Assembly: GCF_009915155.1 (NCBI RefSeq)
Contig: NZ_JAABLM010000002.1
Coordinates: 62,001 to 126,000 of the forward strand
Reading direction: 5' to 3'
Source: Flavobacterium ichthyis
Lineage (GTDB): Bacteria > Bacteroidota > Bacteroidia > Flavobacteriales > Flavobacteriaceae
Length of the DNA: 64,000 nt
The notes under the pieces were generated by a model. It was not told the origin of the DNA and did not search any database. It saw nothing but the letters and a program-made list of their open reading frames with translations. A program made the position numbers and the translations under genes. Shown here in pieces: positions 17,663-26,048 of the stretch; positions within the stretch are counted from its first letter, which is position 1, and each line of letters starts with the position of its first letter.

Positions 17663-17670
17663 TACCTTTG
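17663..17670 (+). promoter_or_regulatory. -7 box of the first helicase gene
   Basis: TACCTTTG matches TAnnTTTG and lies 15 bp before the start codon, implying a very short leader. Confidence 0.55.
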
Positions 17671-17685
17671 CCAAAATTTTAAGTT

Positions 17686-19032
17686 ATGTCGAGTTTCGAG
17701 CAATTCAATCTGCCAAAATCTTTAGAAAAAGCAATCGCAGATTTAGGCTTCACTACCCCAACTCCTATTCAGGAAAAATCTTTTTCGGTGATTACCTCCG
17801 GACGAGACATGATGGGAATTGCTCAAACCGGTACCGGAAAAACCTTTGCATACCTTTTGCCATTGCTAAAATTATATAAATTTACACCAACCCACACGCC
17901 AAAAATTGTGATTTTGGTTCCCACGCGTGAATTAGTTGTTCAGGTAGTGGAAGAAGTGGAAAAGCTCACTAAATACATGTCAGTTAGAACATTAGGTATT
18001 TTTGGAGGTGTCAACATCAATACTCAGAAAAAAAATGTTTACGAAGGAATCGATATTTTGGTAGGAACTCCCGGACGTGTGATGGATTTAGCGCTTGACA
18101 ACGTTTTGCGCTTTGACGAAACCCAAAAATTAGTTATCGACGAGTTTGACGAAATGCTGAATTTAGGTTTTAGAATTCAACTGACTTCTATTTTGGCGAT
18201 GATGAAATCCAAACGTCAAAATATTCTTTTTTCGGCAACGATGACCGATGAAGTAGATGCCGTTTTGGAAGATTTTTTCGATTATCCACAAGAAGTTTCC
18301 TTGGCGCCATCGGGAACGCCTTTGGAAAAAATTCAGCAATTTAAATACCTCGTTCCAAATTTTAATACAAAAATCAATTTGCTGCAACATTTATTGCGAA
18401 CGCAAGAAAATATGAGCAGAATTTTAATTTTCATCAACAACAAGCGTTTTGTGGATATGGTTTACGAGCGTTTAGGTGAAGAATTTGAAGAACAATTTGG
18501 GGTAATTCATTCCAACAAATCGCAAAATTACAGATTGGAAACAATGGCGAAATTTCAGGAAGGTTTGCTTCGTGGCATTATCACAACTGATGTAATGGCG
18601 AGAGGTTTAGATATTTCTGACATTACACACGTGATTAACTTTGATGTTGCGGAAATTCCCGAACAATATATCCACAGAATTGGTAGAACCGGTCGTGCCG
18701 ATAAAGATGGTGTGGCGTTAAGCTTTGTTTCGCCAAAAGAAGAAGATTTTTTTATTGAAAGTGAAATGTTGATGGACAAAGAAGTGGAAACCCTCGATAT
18801 TCCTACAGATGTTGAGATTTCTACTATTTTAATTGAATCAGAAAAAACACGTCAACCGATAAAAATGAAACGTGCCAAATTAGAAGGTGGTGGTGCTTTT
18901 CACGAAAAATCGGATAAAAATAAAAAGGTCAATCTGGGTGGTCCCGGAAAAACAAAACCCCGCAAAACGAAATCTCGTAACCGTGGTGTGGAAAGAACTC
19001 GCGATGCCAAAAAGAAAAATAAAGGCAAATAA
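17686..19032 (+). CDS. DEAD-box family RNA helicase with a DEFD motif II
   Basis: 448 residues. Q motif FTTPTPIQEKS, motif I AQTGTGKT (46-53), Ia VPTRELVVQ, Ib GTPGRV, motif II IDEFDEML with DEFD at 152-155 in place of DEAD, motif III SAT, then HRIGRTGR for motif VI. The C-terminal extension (from about 385) is basic (KTKPRKTKSRNRGVERT) and probably binds RNA. These ATP-dependent enzymes remodel RNA during ribosome assembly, decay or cold response. The phenylalanine at the third position of motif II is unusual. The gene stands alone behind its own promoter. Confidence 0.95.
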   Translation: MSSFEQFNLPKSLEKAIADLGFTTPTPIQEKSFSVITSGRDMMGIAQTGTGKTFAYLLPLLKLYKFTPTHTPKIVILVPTRELVVQVVEEVEKLTKYMSVRTLGIFGGVNINTQKKNVYEGIDILVGTPGRVMDLALDNVLRFDETQKLVIDEFDEMLNLGFRIQLTSILAMMKSKRQNILFSATMTDEVDAVLEDFFDYPQEVSLAPSGTPLEKIQQFKYLVPNFNTKINLLQHLLRTQENMSRILIFINNKRFVDMVYERLGEEFEEQFGVIHSNKSQNYRLETMAKFQEGLLRGIITTDVMARGLDISDITHVINFDVAEIPEQYIHRIGRTGRADKDGVALSFVSPKEEDFFIESEMLMDKEVETLDIPTDVEISTILIESEKTRQPIKMKRAKLEGGGAFHEKSDKNKKVNLGGPGKTKPRKTKSRNRGVERTRDAKKKNKGK

Positions 19033-19035
19033 AAT

Positions 19036-20148
19036 TTACTGCTTTCCAAAAACCAAACATACAGGCGAACAAACTTCAATGCGTTTTCCGGTATCAACTA
19101 ATTTTCCGGTTTGCGGATCAATCCTAAAAATCACCACATTATTACTATCTTGATTGGCAACTAATAAAAATTTTCCGGTGGGATCTATGACAAAATTTCG
19201 GGGTGATTTACCTTTGGTACTGCTGTGATTTACAATATTTAAACCGCCTTTTTTATTGATAGCAAAAGTGCTAATCGTGTTAGCATCTCCCCTATTTGTG
19301 GCATACAAAAATTTTCCATTTGGCGAAATGTGAATGTCTGCCGCACCAATTTTTCCTTTAAAATCTTTAGGAAGCAAAGTAGTTTCCTCCATTTTTCTCA
19401 AATTACCATTACTATATTTGTAAGACGAAATATTTCCATCTAATTCGCCTAAAACATAGACAAATTTCCCGTCGTTACTAAAGGTAAGATGTCTTGGTCC
19501 GCTTCCCGGTTTGGTTTCAATAATCGATTTTTGTTCCAAAATTTTATCAGTTGACGTTGGATTGTATTTGTACACAAAAATTTTGTCAACCCCCAAATCA
19601 TTCACCACAATATATTTTTTATCGGGCGAAAATACTACTTGATGCACGTGGGCTTTTTCCTGTCTTTCCTTGTTCAAGCTATTTCCTTCGTGTTGAATTA
19701 GCTGTTTTAAATTTCCTGCTTCGCCGTTTTTTTCAATACCAAAAACAGAAATATTTCCCCCAGAATAATTGGCAACGATGATATTTTTTTCATCAGCTAT
19801 AATAAAACATGGATCAGCACCATAAGAATTTTGCTGGTTTAGCAAATCTATTTTTCCACTTTTCGAATTATAGGAAAACGCGGAAATGGTACTGTTTTCG
19901 CCATTTTCGTTTACGCTGTAAATATTCTTTGAATCAGAAGAAACCGTCAAGTAACTTGGATTTTTAATATTTTCGGTACTGTTTTTTAAAGCAAAATCTC
20001 CAAAATCGGTACTAAAATCATACACATAAATTCCTTTGCTATCGCAATTATTAGTGTAAGTTCCAATGATGAGATTGTAAATTTTATCTTGTGCTTTCAA
20101 AGAAATTGCACTTGAAAAAACTAAAAAAAGTAATGCTGTTTTTTTCAT
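19036..20148 (-). CDS. Exported lactonase-family seven-bladed beta-propeller
   Basis: 370 residues starting at MKKTALLF; the longer frame adds 14 residues in front of the signal peptide and is not favoured. The signal peptide ends at SLKAQ. The body is a lactonase (YbhE/6-phosphogluconolactonase) propeller: LIIGTYTNNCDSKGIYVYD at blade one, SPDKKYIVVNDLGVDKIFVY and GPRHLTFSNDGKFVYVLGEL in the middle, SPRNFVIDPTGKFLLVANQDSN at the end. Because it is exported, a pentose-phosphate role is less likely than hydrolysis of an extracellular lactone. It is convergent with the helicase gene. Confidence 0.92.
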   Translation of the reverse strand: MKKTALLFLVFSSAISLKAQDKIYNLIIGTYTNNCDSKGIYVYDFSTDFGDFALKNSTENIKNPSYLTVSSDSKNIYSVNENGENSTISAFSYNSKSGKIDLLNQQNSYGADPCFIIADEKNIIVANYSGGNISVFGIEKNGEAGNLKQLIQHEGNSLNKERQEKAHVHQVVFSPDKKYIVVNDLGVDKIFVYKYNPTSTDKILEQKSIIETKPGSGPRHLTFSNDGKFVYVLGELDGNISSYKYSNGNLRKMEETTLLPKDFKGKIGAADIHISPNGKFLYATNRGDANTISTFAINKKGGLNIVNHSSTKGKSPRNFVIDPTGKFLLVANQDSNNVVIFRIDPQTGKLVDTGKRIEVCSPVCLVFGKQ

Positions 20149-20263
20149 TCTTAAAATTATAAGCCACAAAAATAAAGCTTCAAATTTCAAAAAAGACTTT
20201 AGAGAATGTTAATTCAACAATAAAAAAAAATTTGTCGACTCGTAAAAAATGCTCACAAATGTT

Positions 20264-20271
20264 TATTTTTG
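20264..20271 (+). promoter_or_regulatory. -7 box of the BatA-like gene
   Basis: TATTTTTG matches TAnnTTTG and lies 15 bp before the ATG at 20287. It would fall inside the coding region if translation began at 20269, which supports the later start. Confidence 0.55.
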
Positions 20272-20286
20272 ACAAACTTTCGATTA

Positions 20287-22224
20287 ATGCAATTTAAACA
20301 CCCAGAAATTCTATACTTCCTCTTTTTGCTGATCATCCCGATTTTAGTGCATCTATTTCAATTGCGTAGGTTTAAGAAAGAATATTTTACCAACGTTCAC
20401 TTTCTAAAAGAACTGGCGATTCAAACCCGAAAAAGTTCAAAGCTCAAAAAATATTTATTACTGTCTATGCGACTTTTGCTTTTGGCGGCATTGATTTTTG
20501 CCTTTGCTCAACCATATTTTTTGGCAAAAGACAGTAAAATGGCAAGCAATGAAATGTTTGTGGTATTAGACAATTCGTTTTCAATGCAAGCAAAAGGAAA
20601 AAAAGGCGAAATTTTAAAACGATGCGTTCAAGAACTTTTAGAACAAACACCTGATAACCAACAATTTTCAGTAATTAGTAATTCAAGTCAATTTTGGGAA
20701 ACCGATATCAAATCAATTCAAAAAGAGTTACAACAATTGGATTATGATGCAAGTGAATTTTCGTTGGAGACTATCGTGTCGCAAATCAAAACCAAAAACC
20801 CAAATTCGAAGAAAGATTTGATCGTCATAACCGACGGAATCGGCCTCGAAAGCGAACAATTAAAAAGCATTGACAGCACTTTTAACACCTATTTTATTGT
20901 TCCGAAAATTGAGCAGCAAAAAAACGTTTCCATTGACAGTGTTTATATCAATCAAACGTTGGATAAATTTTACGAAATTTCAATAACTATTTCATCTTCA
21001 AATAATTACGAAAGTTCAGTTCCGGTTGCATTGTATAATTCTGGGAAATTAATTGCCAAAACGGTTGTAGAAAAAGTTTCGGAAAAACCGGTTTTATTTA
21101 CTATTCCAAAGGAAAATTTCAACGGTTATGTTTCGATAAACGACAATGCGCTTTATTACGATAATCAATATTATTTCAGTATTTCAGCTCCTGAAAAAAC
21201 CAATGTTTTGAGCATTGGTGATGATGCGAAAAATAATTTTTTAAGGAAAATTTACTCAGGCGAAGAATTTGTTTATAAAAATCTTGAAATCAATTCATTA
21301 GAATACAATTTGATTGATAAACAAGATGCGATTGTTTTAAATGAACTCAACGAAATTCCGCAAGCTTTGGCGACAAATCTTAAAGTTTTTGTGGAAAAAG
21401 GTGGTAACCTGATTGTGATTCCATCCACACAAATTAAAGCGGAAAATTATAATCGTTTTTTATCGCAATTTGGTAAAATCCAATTGCAAACGGGTTCAAA
21501 TCAAGAAAAACAAGTTTCTAAAATTTCCTACAATCATCCACTTTACAGTACTGTTTTTGAAAAAAAAACTGATAATTTTCAATATCCAACAGTTAAAGTT
21601 TCGACAACGCTATCTTCAAATATTCCAGCCGTTTTAAGCTTCACAGATTCTCAGCCATTTTTAATTTCAGCAAAAAAATCTGTGGGTTCAGTTTACGTTT
21701 TTGCAGCAGCAATTAATAAAGAATTTTCTAATTTTCAAAACTCACCATTAATTGTTCCTACATTTTACAACATGGCAAAAAATAGCCAAAAAACCGGAAT
21801 CAATGCTTTGAAAATTGGGCAAAATCAACCTTATATTGCCAACGCATCATTGCAAAAAGATGAAATTTTGAAATTAAAAAATCTCACAGACAAAAATGCT
21901 CCGGAAATTGTACCTATGCAACAACTTTTGAGTAATAAAGTAAAACTTCAATTTGAAAATGCTCCAGAAAAAGCTGGGATTTTTGGCTTGTTTAATGGCG
22001 AAATAATGGTTCAAGCAGTGGGATTTAATTACGCCAGAACCGAAGGAAATTTGACGGAAGTAGATTTAAAACTCCTTGAAAATTTTAATGTGGTGGATGG
22101 AATTGGTCAGGTTTTTGACGAAATCCAAACCAATAGAACGGACAATAATTTGTGGAAATGGTTTGTAATTCTGGCTTTATTATTTCTTATTTCTGAAATT
22201 TTCATTCAAAAATTTATAAAATAA
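20287..22224 (+). CDS. BatA domain membrane protein with a von Willebrand A-like domain
   Basis: 645 residues. It begins with the BatA N-terminal hallmark HPEILYFLFLLIIPILVHLF then LRRFKKEYFTNVHFLKEL, and a second helix near residues 58-77. A vWA-like domain follows, with a MIDAS-like DNSFSM motif near residue 95. The middle has Rossmann-like segments and the C-terminus ends in one more membrane helix. BatA proteins sit in the inner membrane with the bulk in the periplasm and are linked to aerotolerance and stress, but this long form is uncharacterised. No other bat genes are near. The next gene, a dihydroorotase homologue, begins 15 bp downstream. Confidence 0.88.
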   Translation: MQFKHPEILYFLFLLIIPILVHLFQLRRFKKEYFTNVHFLKELAIQTRKSSKLKKYLLLSMRLLLLAALIFAFAQPYFLAKDSKMASNEMFVVLDNSFSMQAKGKKGEILKRCVQELLEQTPDNQQFSVISNSSQFWETDIKSIQKELQQLDYDASEFSLETIVSQIKTKNPNSKKDLIVITDGIGLESEQLKSIDSTFNTYFIVPKIEQQKNVSIDSVYINQTLDKFYEISITISSSNNYESSVPVALYNSGKLIAKTVVEKVSEKPVLFTIPKENFNGYVSINDNALYYDNQYYFSISAPEKTNVLSIGDDAKNNFLRKIYSGEEFVYKNLEINSLEYNLIDKQDAIVLNELNEIPQALATNLKVFVEKGGNLIVIPSTQIKAENYNRFLSQFGKIQLQTGSNQEKQVSKISYNHPLYSTVFEKKTDNFQYPTVKVSTTLSSNIPAVLSFTDSQPFLISAKKSVGSVYVFAAAINKEFSNFQNSPLIVPTFYNMAKNSQKTGINALKIGQNQPYIANASLQKDEILKLKNLTDKNAPEIVPMQQLLSNKVKLQFENAPEKAGIFGLFNGEIMVQAVGFNYARTEGNLTEVDLKLLENFNVVDGIGQVFDEIQTNRTDNNLWKWFVILALLFLISEIFIQKFIK

Positions 22225-22239
22225 ACAACAACACAACGC

Positions 22240-23496
22240 ATGACTATTTTAATTAAAAACGCAACCATCATCGACCCGGAAAGTGCGTTCCATCGACAGA
22301 AAAAAGATTTGTTGATTGAAAATGGAAAGTTTAAAGAAATCAACACAACTATTTCAAATTCAGACAAATACCAAATTGTTGAGTTTGACAATTTATACAT
22401 TTCCTCAGGTTGGTTTGACATGAGTGTAAGTTTTGGCGAACCTGGATTTGAAGAGAGAGAAACCATCGCAAATGGACTTTTGACAGCTGCAAAAAGCGGC
22501 TTTACGGCAGTAGCTTTACAACCCAATTGTTTCCCGATTGCTGATAATCAAGCGGCAATTGCTTTCGCAAAAAATAAATCAACTGGTAGTGCCACACAAA
22601 TTTTTCCCATTGGTGCTTTGACCAAAAACAGCGAAGGCAAAGATTTAGCAGAACTTTTTGACATGAAAAACGCGGGTGCAATTGCATTTGGCGACTATAA
22701 CAAAAACCTGAATAATGCCAATTTAATGAAAATTGCATTGCAATACACCCAAGATTTTAATGGTTTGGTATTGGCTTTCTGTGAAGACGAAAATGTAAAA
22801 GGAAATGGCGTGGCAAATGAAGGAATTTCTGCAACAAAGTTAGGATTGAAAGGCATTCCGGCTTTGGCAGAAGAATTACAAATCGCCAGAAATTTATTTA
22901 TCTTAGAATATTGTGGCGGAAAAATTCACTTCCCCACAATTTCTACAAAAAAATCTGTAGAATTAATTCGAGAAGCGAAAACCAAAAATCTAAATGTAAC
23001 TTGTTCTGTTTCAACCCATCATCTTACCTTAAACGATAAAGCATTACAAGAATTTGATACGAGACTTAAAGTTTCGCCTCCACTACGCGACGAAGAAACG
23101 AGAAAATTTTTGCTTGAAGCCGTTCTAGATGGAACGATTGATGCCATTACTTCCGATCATAATCCTATCGATATCGAACACAAGAAAATGGAATTTGATT
23201 TGGCAAAAAACGGAACTATTGGTTTAGAAAGTGCTTTCGGTGCTTTGCTCGGCGTTTTACCTTTGGAATTAGTAATTGAAAAATTAACTTTCGCCAGAAA
23301 TATTTTCGGTATTGAAAAACCAAAAATTGCCGTTGGAGAAAAAGCAGAAATCACATTATTTGACCCGGATATAAAGTGGACTTTTACAAAAGATTCAATT
23401 CAGTCAAAATCAAAAAACAGTGCTTTTTTAGGAACAAATTTAACCGGAAAACCACTCGGAATTTATAATAATAATACACTGATTTTAAACAAATAA
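22240..23496 (+). CDS. Dihydroorotase-like protein lacking metal ligands (probably non-catalytic)
   Basis: 418 residues, the length and order of a class I dihydroorotase. The HxH metal motif is replaced by SVS (S62, S64, in FDMSVSFGEPG), the histidine of the HAED-type motif is F180 (AFCED), and the next histidine is T233 (HFPTIST). The last catalytic motif keeps D306 in TSDHNPI. The protein therefore should not bind the binuclear zinc site and cannot be expected to hydrolyse dihydroorotate. Inactive homologues are known in other bacteria as structural partners of aspartate carbamoyltransferase. It is probably cotranscribed with the BatA-like gene upstream and the small membrane protein gene one base downstream. 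Confidence 0.88.
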   Translation: MTILIKNATIIDPESAFHRQKKDLLIENGKFKEINTTISNSDKYQIVEFDNLYISSGWFDMSVSFGEPGFEERETIANGLLTAAKSGFTAVALQPNCFPIADNQAAIAFAKNKSTGSATQIFPIGALTKNSEGKDLAELFDMKNAGAIAFGDYNKNLNNANLMKIALQYTQDFNGLVLAFCEDENVKGNGVANEGISATKLGLKGIPALAEELQIARNLFILEYCGGKIHFPTISTKKSVELIREAKTKNLNVTCSVSTHHLTLNDKALQEFDTRLKVSPPLRDEETRKFLLEAVLDGTIDAITSDHNPIDIEHKKMEFDLAKNGTIGLESAFGALLGVLPLELVIEKLTFARNIFGIEKPKIAVGEKAEITLFDPDIKWTFTKDSIQSKSKNSAFLGTNLTGKPLGIYNNNTLILNK

Positions 23497-23497
23497 A

Positions 23498-23827
23498 ATG
23501 AATAATCAATATATAAACGAAGGGAAAAACATAGCGATTATCGCTCATTTAACCATCATAGGAACTATAATTGCGGCAGTGATGAACGGCGATAAAAAAA
23601 ATCCATTTTCCGGGTTTTATGTGCGTCAAGCCTTAGGAATAAACTTACTTTTTTTCGCATTGGGTTATCCCGTAGGTTTGTTTGATAACTGGATGATTTC
23701 GTCATCATTATATATTTTTGGGTTTATTTTATGGGCATACAGCTTTGTAAGCGTACTTCAAAATCAGTTAAATTTAATTCCGTTTTTGGGAGCATTTTTT
23801 CAAAAACTATTTAAAAATCTTGTTTAA
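23498..23827 (+). CDS. Small membrane protein, DUF4870-like
   Basis: 109 residues with about three membrane helices. The start NIAIIAHLTIIGTIIAAVM and FSGFYVRQALGINLLFFALG follow the pattern of DUF4870/Tic20-like small membrane proteins. Inner membrane, function unknown. One base separates it from the dihydroorotase homologue and eight from the esterase, so these genes are an operon. Confidence 0.8.
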   Translation: MNNQYINEGKNIAIIAHLTIIGTIIAAVMNGDKKNPFSGFYVRQALGINLLFFALGYPVGLFDNWMISSSLYIFGFILWAYSFVSVLQNQLNLIPFLGAFFQKLFKNLV

Positions 23828-23835
23828 AATTTATC

Positions 23836-24486
23836 ATGAAAACCCAAATCCAATACTTAGTTAGAGCTCCTAAAATTATCAAAGAAAAAAATCCCTTATT
23901 GCTTTTATTGCACGGTTATGGGAGTAATGAAGAAGATTTGTTTGCCTTTGCATCTGAGCTTCCGGAAAATTATTATGTGGTTTCGGCAAGAGCTCCGTAT
24001 GATTTACAACCTTATGGCTATGCTTGGTACGCCATCAATTTTGACGCAGATCAAAATAAGTTTACTAACAATGAACAAGCCATTGAGTCGCGAGATTTGA
24101 TTACCAAATTTTTGAACCAGCTTGAAAGTGAATTACCTATTGATTATCAAGATGTTACCTTAATTGGTTTTAGTCAAGGAAGTATTTTGAGTTACGCAGT
24201 TGCCTTAACCTATCCCGAAAAAATTAAAAATGTAATTGCTTTAAGTGGTTATTTACATCCTGAAATTATCCCTCAAAATCTTGACGGCAGAAATTTTTCC
24301 CACCTCAAAATGTTTGTTTCACACGGTTCACAAGACCAAGTAATTCCAGTGGAATGGGCAAGACAAGCTCCTGATTTTTTACAAAAATTAGGTGTTGATG
24401 TAACTTACAAAGAATATCCAATTGGTCACGGTGTTTCTCCTCAAAATTTTAGAGATTTATTAAATTGGCTAAACGCCAATAATTAA
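23836..24486 (+). CDS. Alpha/beta hydrolase (carboxylesterase/phospholipase type)
   Basis: 216 residues, the size of the YpfH/Est family. The oxyanion region is LLLLHGYGSNEEDLFAFASEL, the nucleophile elbow is GFSQGS, the acid lies in HGSQDQVIPV and the histidine in IGHGVSP, so the catalytic triad is complete. No signal peptide is seen, so it is cytoplasmic. It probably hydrolyses short acyl esters or acylated proteins. It is embedded in the operon that starts with the BatA-like gene. Confidence 0.92.
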   Translation: MKTQIQYLVRAPKIIKEKNPLLLLLHGYGSNEEDLFAFASELPENYYVVSARAPYDLQPYGYAWYAINFDADQNKFTNNEQAIESRDLITKFLNQLESELPIDYQDVTLIGFSQGSILSYAVALTYPEKIKNVIALSGYLHPEIIPQNLDGRNFSHLKMFVSHGSQDQVIPVEWARQAPDFLQKLGVDVTYKEYPIGHGVSPQNFRDLLNWLNANN

Positions 24487-24493
24487 CTTTTTG

Positions 24494-25057
24494 ATGGACT
24501 TAAAAATAATTTCAGAAAAAATATGGAAGCTTTCTGCCTCTTCATTGGAAAAATTGGAAGCCATTTCTGAAATTATTTCGTTTCCAAAAGGAGAAATTCT
24601 TTTTCACCAGAATAAAATTGAAACTGATATTTACTTTCTAAAAAAAGGAATTGTTCGCGCATTTTCGGAAATAGACGGTTCACAAATCACATTTTGGTTT
24701 GGGCTTGAAGGTGACGTTGTACTATCAATGAACAGTTACGTTAATAAAAAGCCTGGCTACGAAACAATTGAATTACTCGAAGATTCTGAATTTTACAAAA
24801 TCAAAACGAGCAAACTTAATGATCTGTATTTAAAAGATTTAGAGCTTTCTAATTGGGGTAGAAAATTAGCAGAACAAGAACTAATTAAAGTTGAAAAAAG
24901 ATTGATTGACCGTCAGTTTTTATCTGCTTCAGAACGATACAAACAACTCTTAATGCTTTATCCTCAACTTATTAAAAGAGTAGCTTTAGTTCATATTGCC
25001 TCTTTTTTGGGAATTACAGCAGTAAGCTTAAGCAGAATTCGTTCAATGGTCAAATGA
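24494..25057 (+). CDS. Crp/Fnr-type regulator
   Basis: 187 residues from the ATG at 24494; a TTG one codon earlier is possible. The N-terminal half is a cyclic-nucleotide-binding-like beta roll (FPKGEILFHQNKIETDIYFL, then GLEGDVV). The C-terminal part is a helix-turn-helix: RVALVHIASFLGITAVSLSRIRS, of the degenerate type common in Bacteroidota. There is no cysteine cluster, so it is not an oxygen sensor like Fnr. It follows the esterase by seven bases and precedes the SugE-like transporter gene, which it could regulate. Confidence 0.85.
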   Translation: MDLKIISEKIWKLSASSLEKLEAISEIISFPKGEILFHQNKIETDIYFLKKGIVRAFSEIDGSQITFWFGLEGDVVLSMNSYVNKKPGYETIELLEDSEFYKIKTSKLNDLYLKDLELSNWGRKLAEQELIKVEKRLIDRQFLSASERYKQLLMLYPQLIKRVALVHIASFLGITAVSLSRIRSMVK

Positions 25058-25121
25058 TTTCTTATCATATGTTAATTTTTTGTTCATATTTTTAATAGAA
25101 ATTTGCAAAAAATATCGAAAT

Positions 25122-25451
25122 ATGAGTTGGATTTTATTAATTATCGCAGGATTATTTGAAGTGGCATTTACGTCATGTTTGGCAAAAGCAAAAACAGCCG
25201 AAGGCACTGATGTTTACCTGTGGTACGGCGGATTTTTAGTCACTTGTTTTCTAAGTATGTTTTTACTCATTAAAGCTACCCAAACTTTACCTTTAGGAAC
25301 CGCTTATGCAGTATGGACCGGAATTGGGGCTGTAGGAACAGTATTAATGGGAATATTTTTCTTTAAAGATCCGGTGACTTTTTGGAGAATGTTTTTCATC
25401 ACCACGCTAATTGCTTCAATAATTGGCTTAAAAGTAGTTTCCACGCATTAG
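25122..25451 (+). CDS. Small multidrug resistance (SMR) transporter, SugE/Gdx-like
   Basis: 109 residues from the ATG at 25122, the normal SMR length; an upstream frame adds 14 residues that do not belong to the family. Four membrane helices are visible. Helix one is MSWILLIIAGLFEVAFTSCL with the essential glutamate (E13 or so), helix three includes LPLGTAYAVWTGIGAVGT. The sequence around helix one resembles the SugE/guanidinium exporter branch more than EmrE. It lies 65 bp downstream of a Crp/Fnr-type regulator gene on the same strand. Confidence 0.9.
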   Translation: MSWILLIIAGLFEVAFTSCLAKAKTAEGTDVYLWYGGFLVTCFLSMFLLIKATQTLPLGTAYAVWTGIGAVGTVLMGIFFFKDPVTFWRMFFITTLIASIIGLKVVSTH

Positions 25452-25521
25452 TTATTAATAAAGCTACGTTAAAATAGACCTTTTTTTGCCTATAAATTTC
25501 TAATTTTAGCTAAAAGAGCTA

Positions 25522-26037
25522 ATGCAAAATCTATTCTTTGAGAGTTGGGAAAATATATTTCGAATTGTGATTTGCTCCGCGATTGGATATCTAGCGCTAT
25601 TTCTTTTCATCAGAATTTCGGGCAAACGTACACTTTCGAAATTTTCAGCTTTTGACTTTGTAGTTAGCGTTTCGCTAGGATCAACACTTTCATGGATGAT
25701 TTTGGATCAGGTAAGGATATTAGAGGGTGGTATAGCTTTAATTGTTATAATTGTCCTTCAGTATTTGTTAGCATTTATATCCCAAAAGTCCAAATCTTTA
25801 GAGAGGCTAATAAATTCTTCACCAACCTTATTATTTTATGACGGTAAATTTCTGAAGCATAAATTAAAAACAGAATTTATCACTCAAGAAGAGATTATAG
25901 CCGAAGTTCGTAAAAATGGAATTGAAGATTTAAACGAAGTTCGCGCCATTATATTGGAAATCGACGGAAATATTTCGATAATTAAAAAAAGTGAAAAAGT
26001 AGGACGTTCTACTTTAGTAAAAATTGCAAATACTTAG
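25522..26037 (+). CDS. DUF421 (YetF-like) membrane protein
   Basis: 171 residues with three N-terminal membrane helices (about 12-95) followed by a soluble domain. LFLFIRISGKRTLSKFSAFDFVVSVSLGS is the DUF421 signature, and ERLINSSPTLLFYDGKFLKHKLKTEFITQEEIIAEVRKNGIEDLNEVRAIILEIDG follows the YetF C-terminal domain. These inner-membrane proteins are widespread; function is unclear, with hints of germination or stress roles in Bacillus. It converges with an M23 peptidase gene. Confidence 0.93.
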   Translation: MQNLFFESWENIFRIVICSAIGYLALFLFIRISGKRTLSKFSAFDFVVSVSLGSTLSWMILDQVRILEGGIALIVIIVLQYLLAFISQKSKSLERLINSSPTLLFYDGKFLKHKLKTEFITQEEIIAEVRKNGIEDLNEVRAIILEIDGNISIIKKSEKVGRSTLVKIANT

Positions 26038-26048
26038 AAAATTTCCAC

